Under the pieces are notes generated by a model, which saw only the letters and a program-made list of their open reading frames with translations, had not been told where the DNA came from and ran no database searches. 64,000 nucleotides of DNA from Leuconostoc kimchii IMSNU 11154 (GTDB lineage: Bacteria > Bacillota > Bacilli > Lactobacillales > Lactobacillaceae), in assembly GCF_000092505.1 (NCBI RefSeq), contig NC_014136.1, forward strand, positions 682,001 through 746,000, given 5' to 3'. Positions 63,967 through 64,000 of the stretch are shown piece by piece (the first letter of the stretch is position 1; the number at the start of each line of letters is the position of its first letter). A program made the translations under genes and the position numbers.

Positions 63967-64000
63967 AATTGTTCAGTTGTGGGCAACGATTCCGCCAGAT

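Overview
The window is a stretch of a low-GC Gram-positive chromosome that is almost certainly Leuconostoc. The glucose-6-phosphate dehydrogenase at 50014-51474 is 486 residues long and reads almost like the well-known Leuconostoc mesenteroides enzyme, including the RIDHYLGKE motif and two catalytic histidines. D-lactate-type dehydrogenases, a stand-alone glutamate-cysteine ligase, Tyr T-boxes and Zit-type zinc control also fit a heterofermentative lactic acid bacterium. Two exact parS (ParB-binding) palindromes, at 7467-7486 and 41679-41730, suggest that the window lies in the origin-proximal part of the chromosome.

Layout. 1-3.8 kb: the end of a YhgE/Pip membrane protein, an HTH-ABC ATPase fusion with its permease and a small protein, and a DUF975 protein. 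4-9.3 kb: T-box-controlled tyrS, two dehydrogenases, a parS site, an MFS carrier and a CMD-family protein. 9.4-16.5 kb: MerR, surface hydrolase, NADH oxidase/peroxidase, SDR, HAD, a TetR/SDR pair with matching operators, and PhzF. 16.6-23.7 kb: an anchored protein, an LPxTG surface protein whose mRNA starts with a long hairpin, dehydrogenase/SDR, a CHAP hydrolase and glutamate-cysteine ligase. 23.7-26 kb: an AgrC/AgrA-like two-component system with a possible small peptide gene upstream. 29.8-34.3 kb: a beta-glucoside operon (BglG antiterminator, PTS IIBCA, GH1) with two RAT/terminator switches and a cre site. 34.4-34.6 kb: an unassigned structured RNA gene under its own cre-overlapped promoter. 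35.6-37.5 kb: BMP-family binding protein and ECF S component. 37.7-41.7 kb: a YtrA-type GntR operon with two ABC transporters, ending in a 52-bp palindrome that is both terminator and parS. 41.7-44.1 kb: aldo/keto reductase and a Zit-type zinc pair. 44.1-50 kb: a Bce-type peptide-resistance module and a further ABC pair. 50-54.8 kb: zwf, MFS, and a T-box-controlled NhaC-type carrier. 55-56.5 kb: a type I toxin-antitoxin locus and an Mrr-type restriction protein. 56.6-61.2 kb: a LytTR two-component system divergent from a LanFEG-like immunity transporter. 61.3-64 kb: recQ with a leaderless start, tRNA-Ser(GCT), and the beginning of what looks like an integrated phage-type element.

The strongest new observation is the type I toxin-antitoxin candidate at 55060-55368. 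A 34-codon membrane peptide is divergently transcribed from a ~70-nt RNA whose template is a duplicated copy of the toxin mRNA's own 5' region, so the RNA is antisense to the toxin leader, Shine-Dalgarno and start codon at two separate blocks. The known Fst/par loci also use two direct repeats, but they are convergent. Other notable items are parS built into a terminator, the cre-linked structured RNA, leaderless tetR and recQ starts, and two solute-binding proteins without a lipobox cysteine.

Peptide-defence functions dominate the accessory content: HTH-ABC, YtrA, Bce and LanFEG-like transporters and two LytTR systems occur with no bacteriocin biosynthesis genes in view, so most look like sensing and immunity modules. 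All functional statements come from motif reading by eye; no database search was run.
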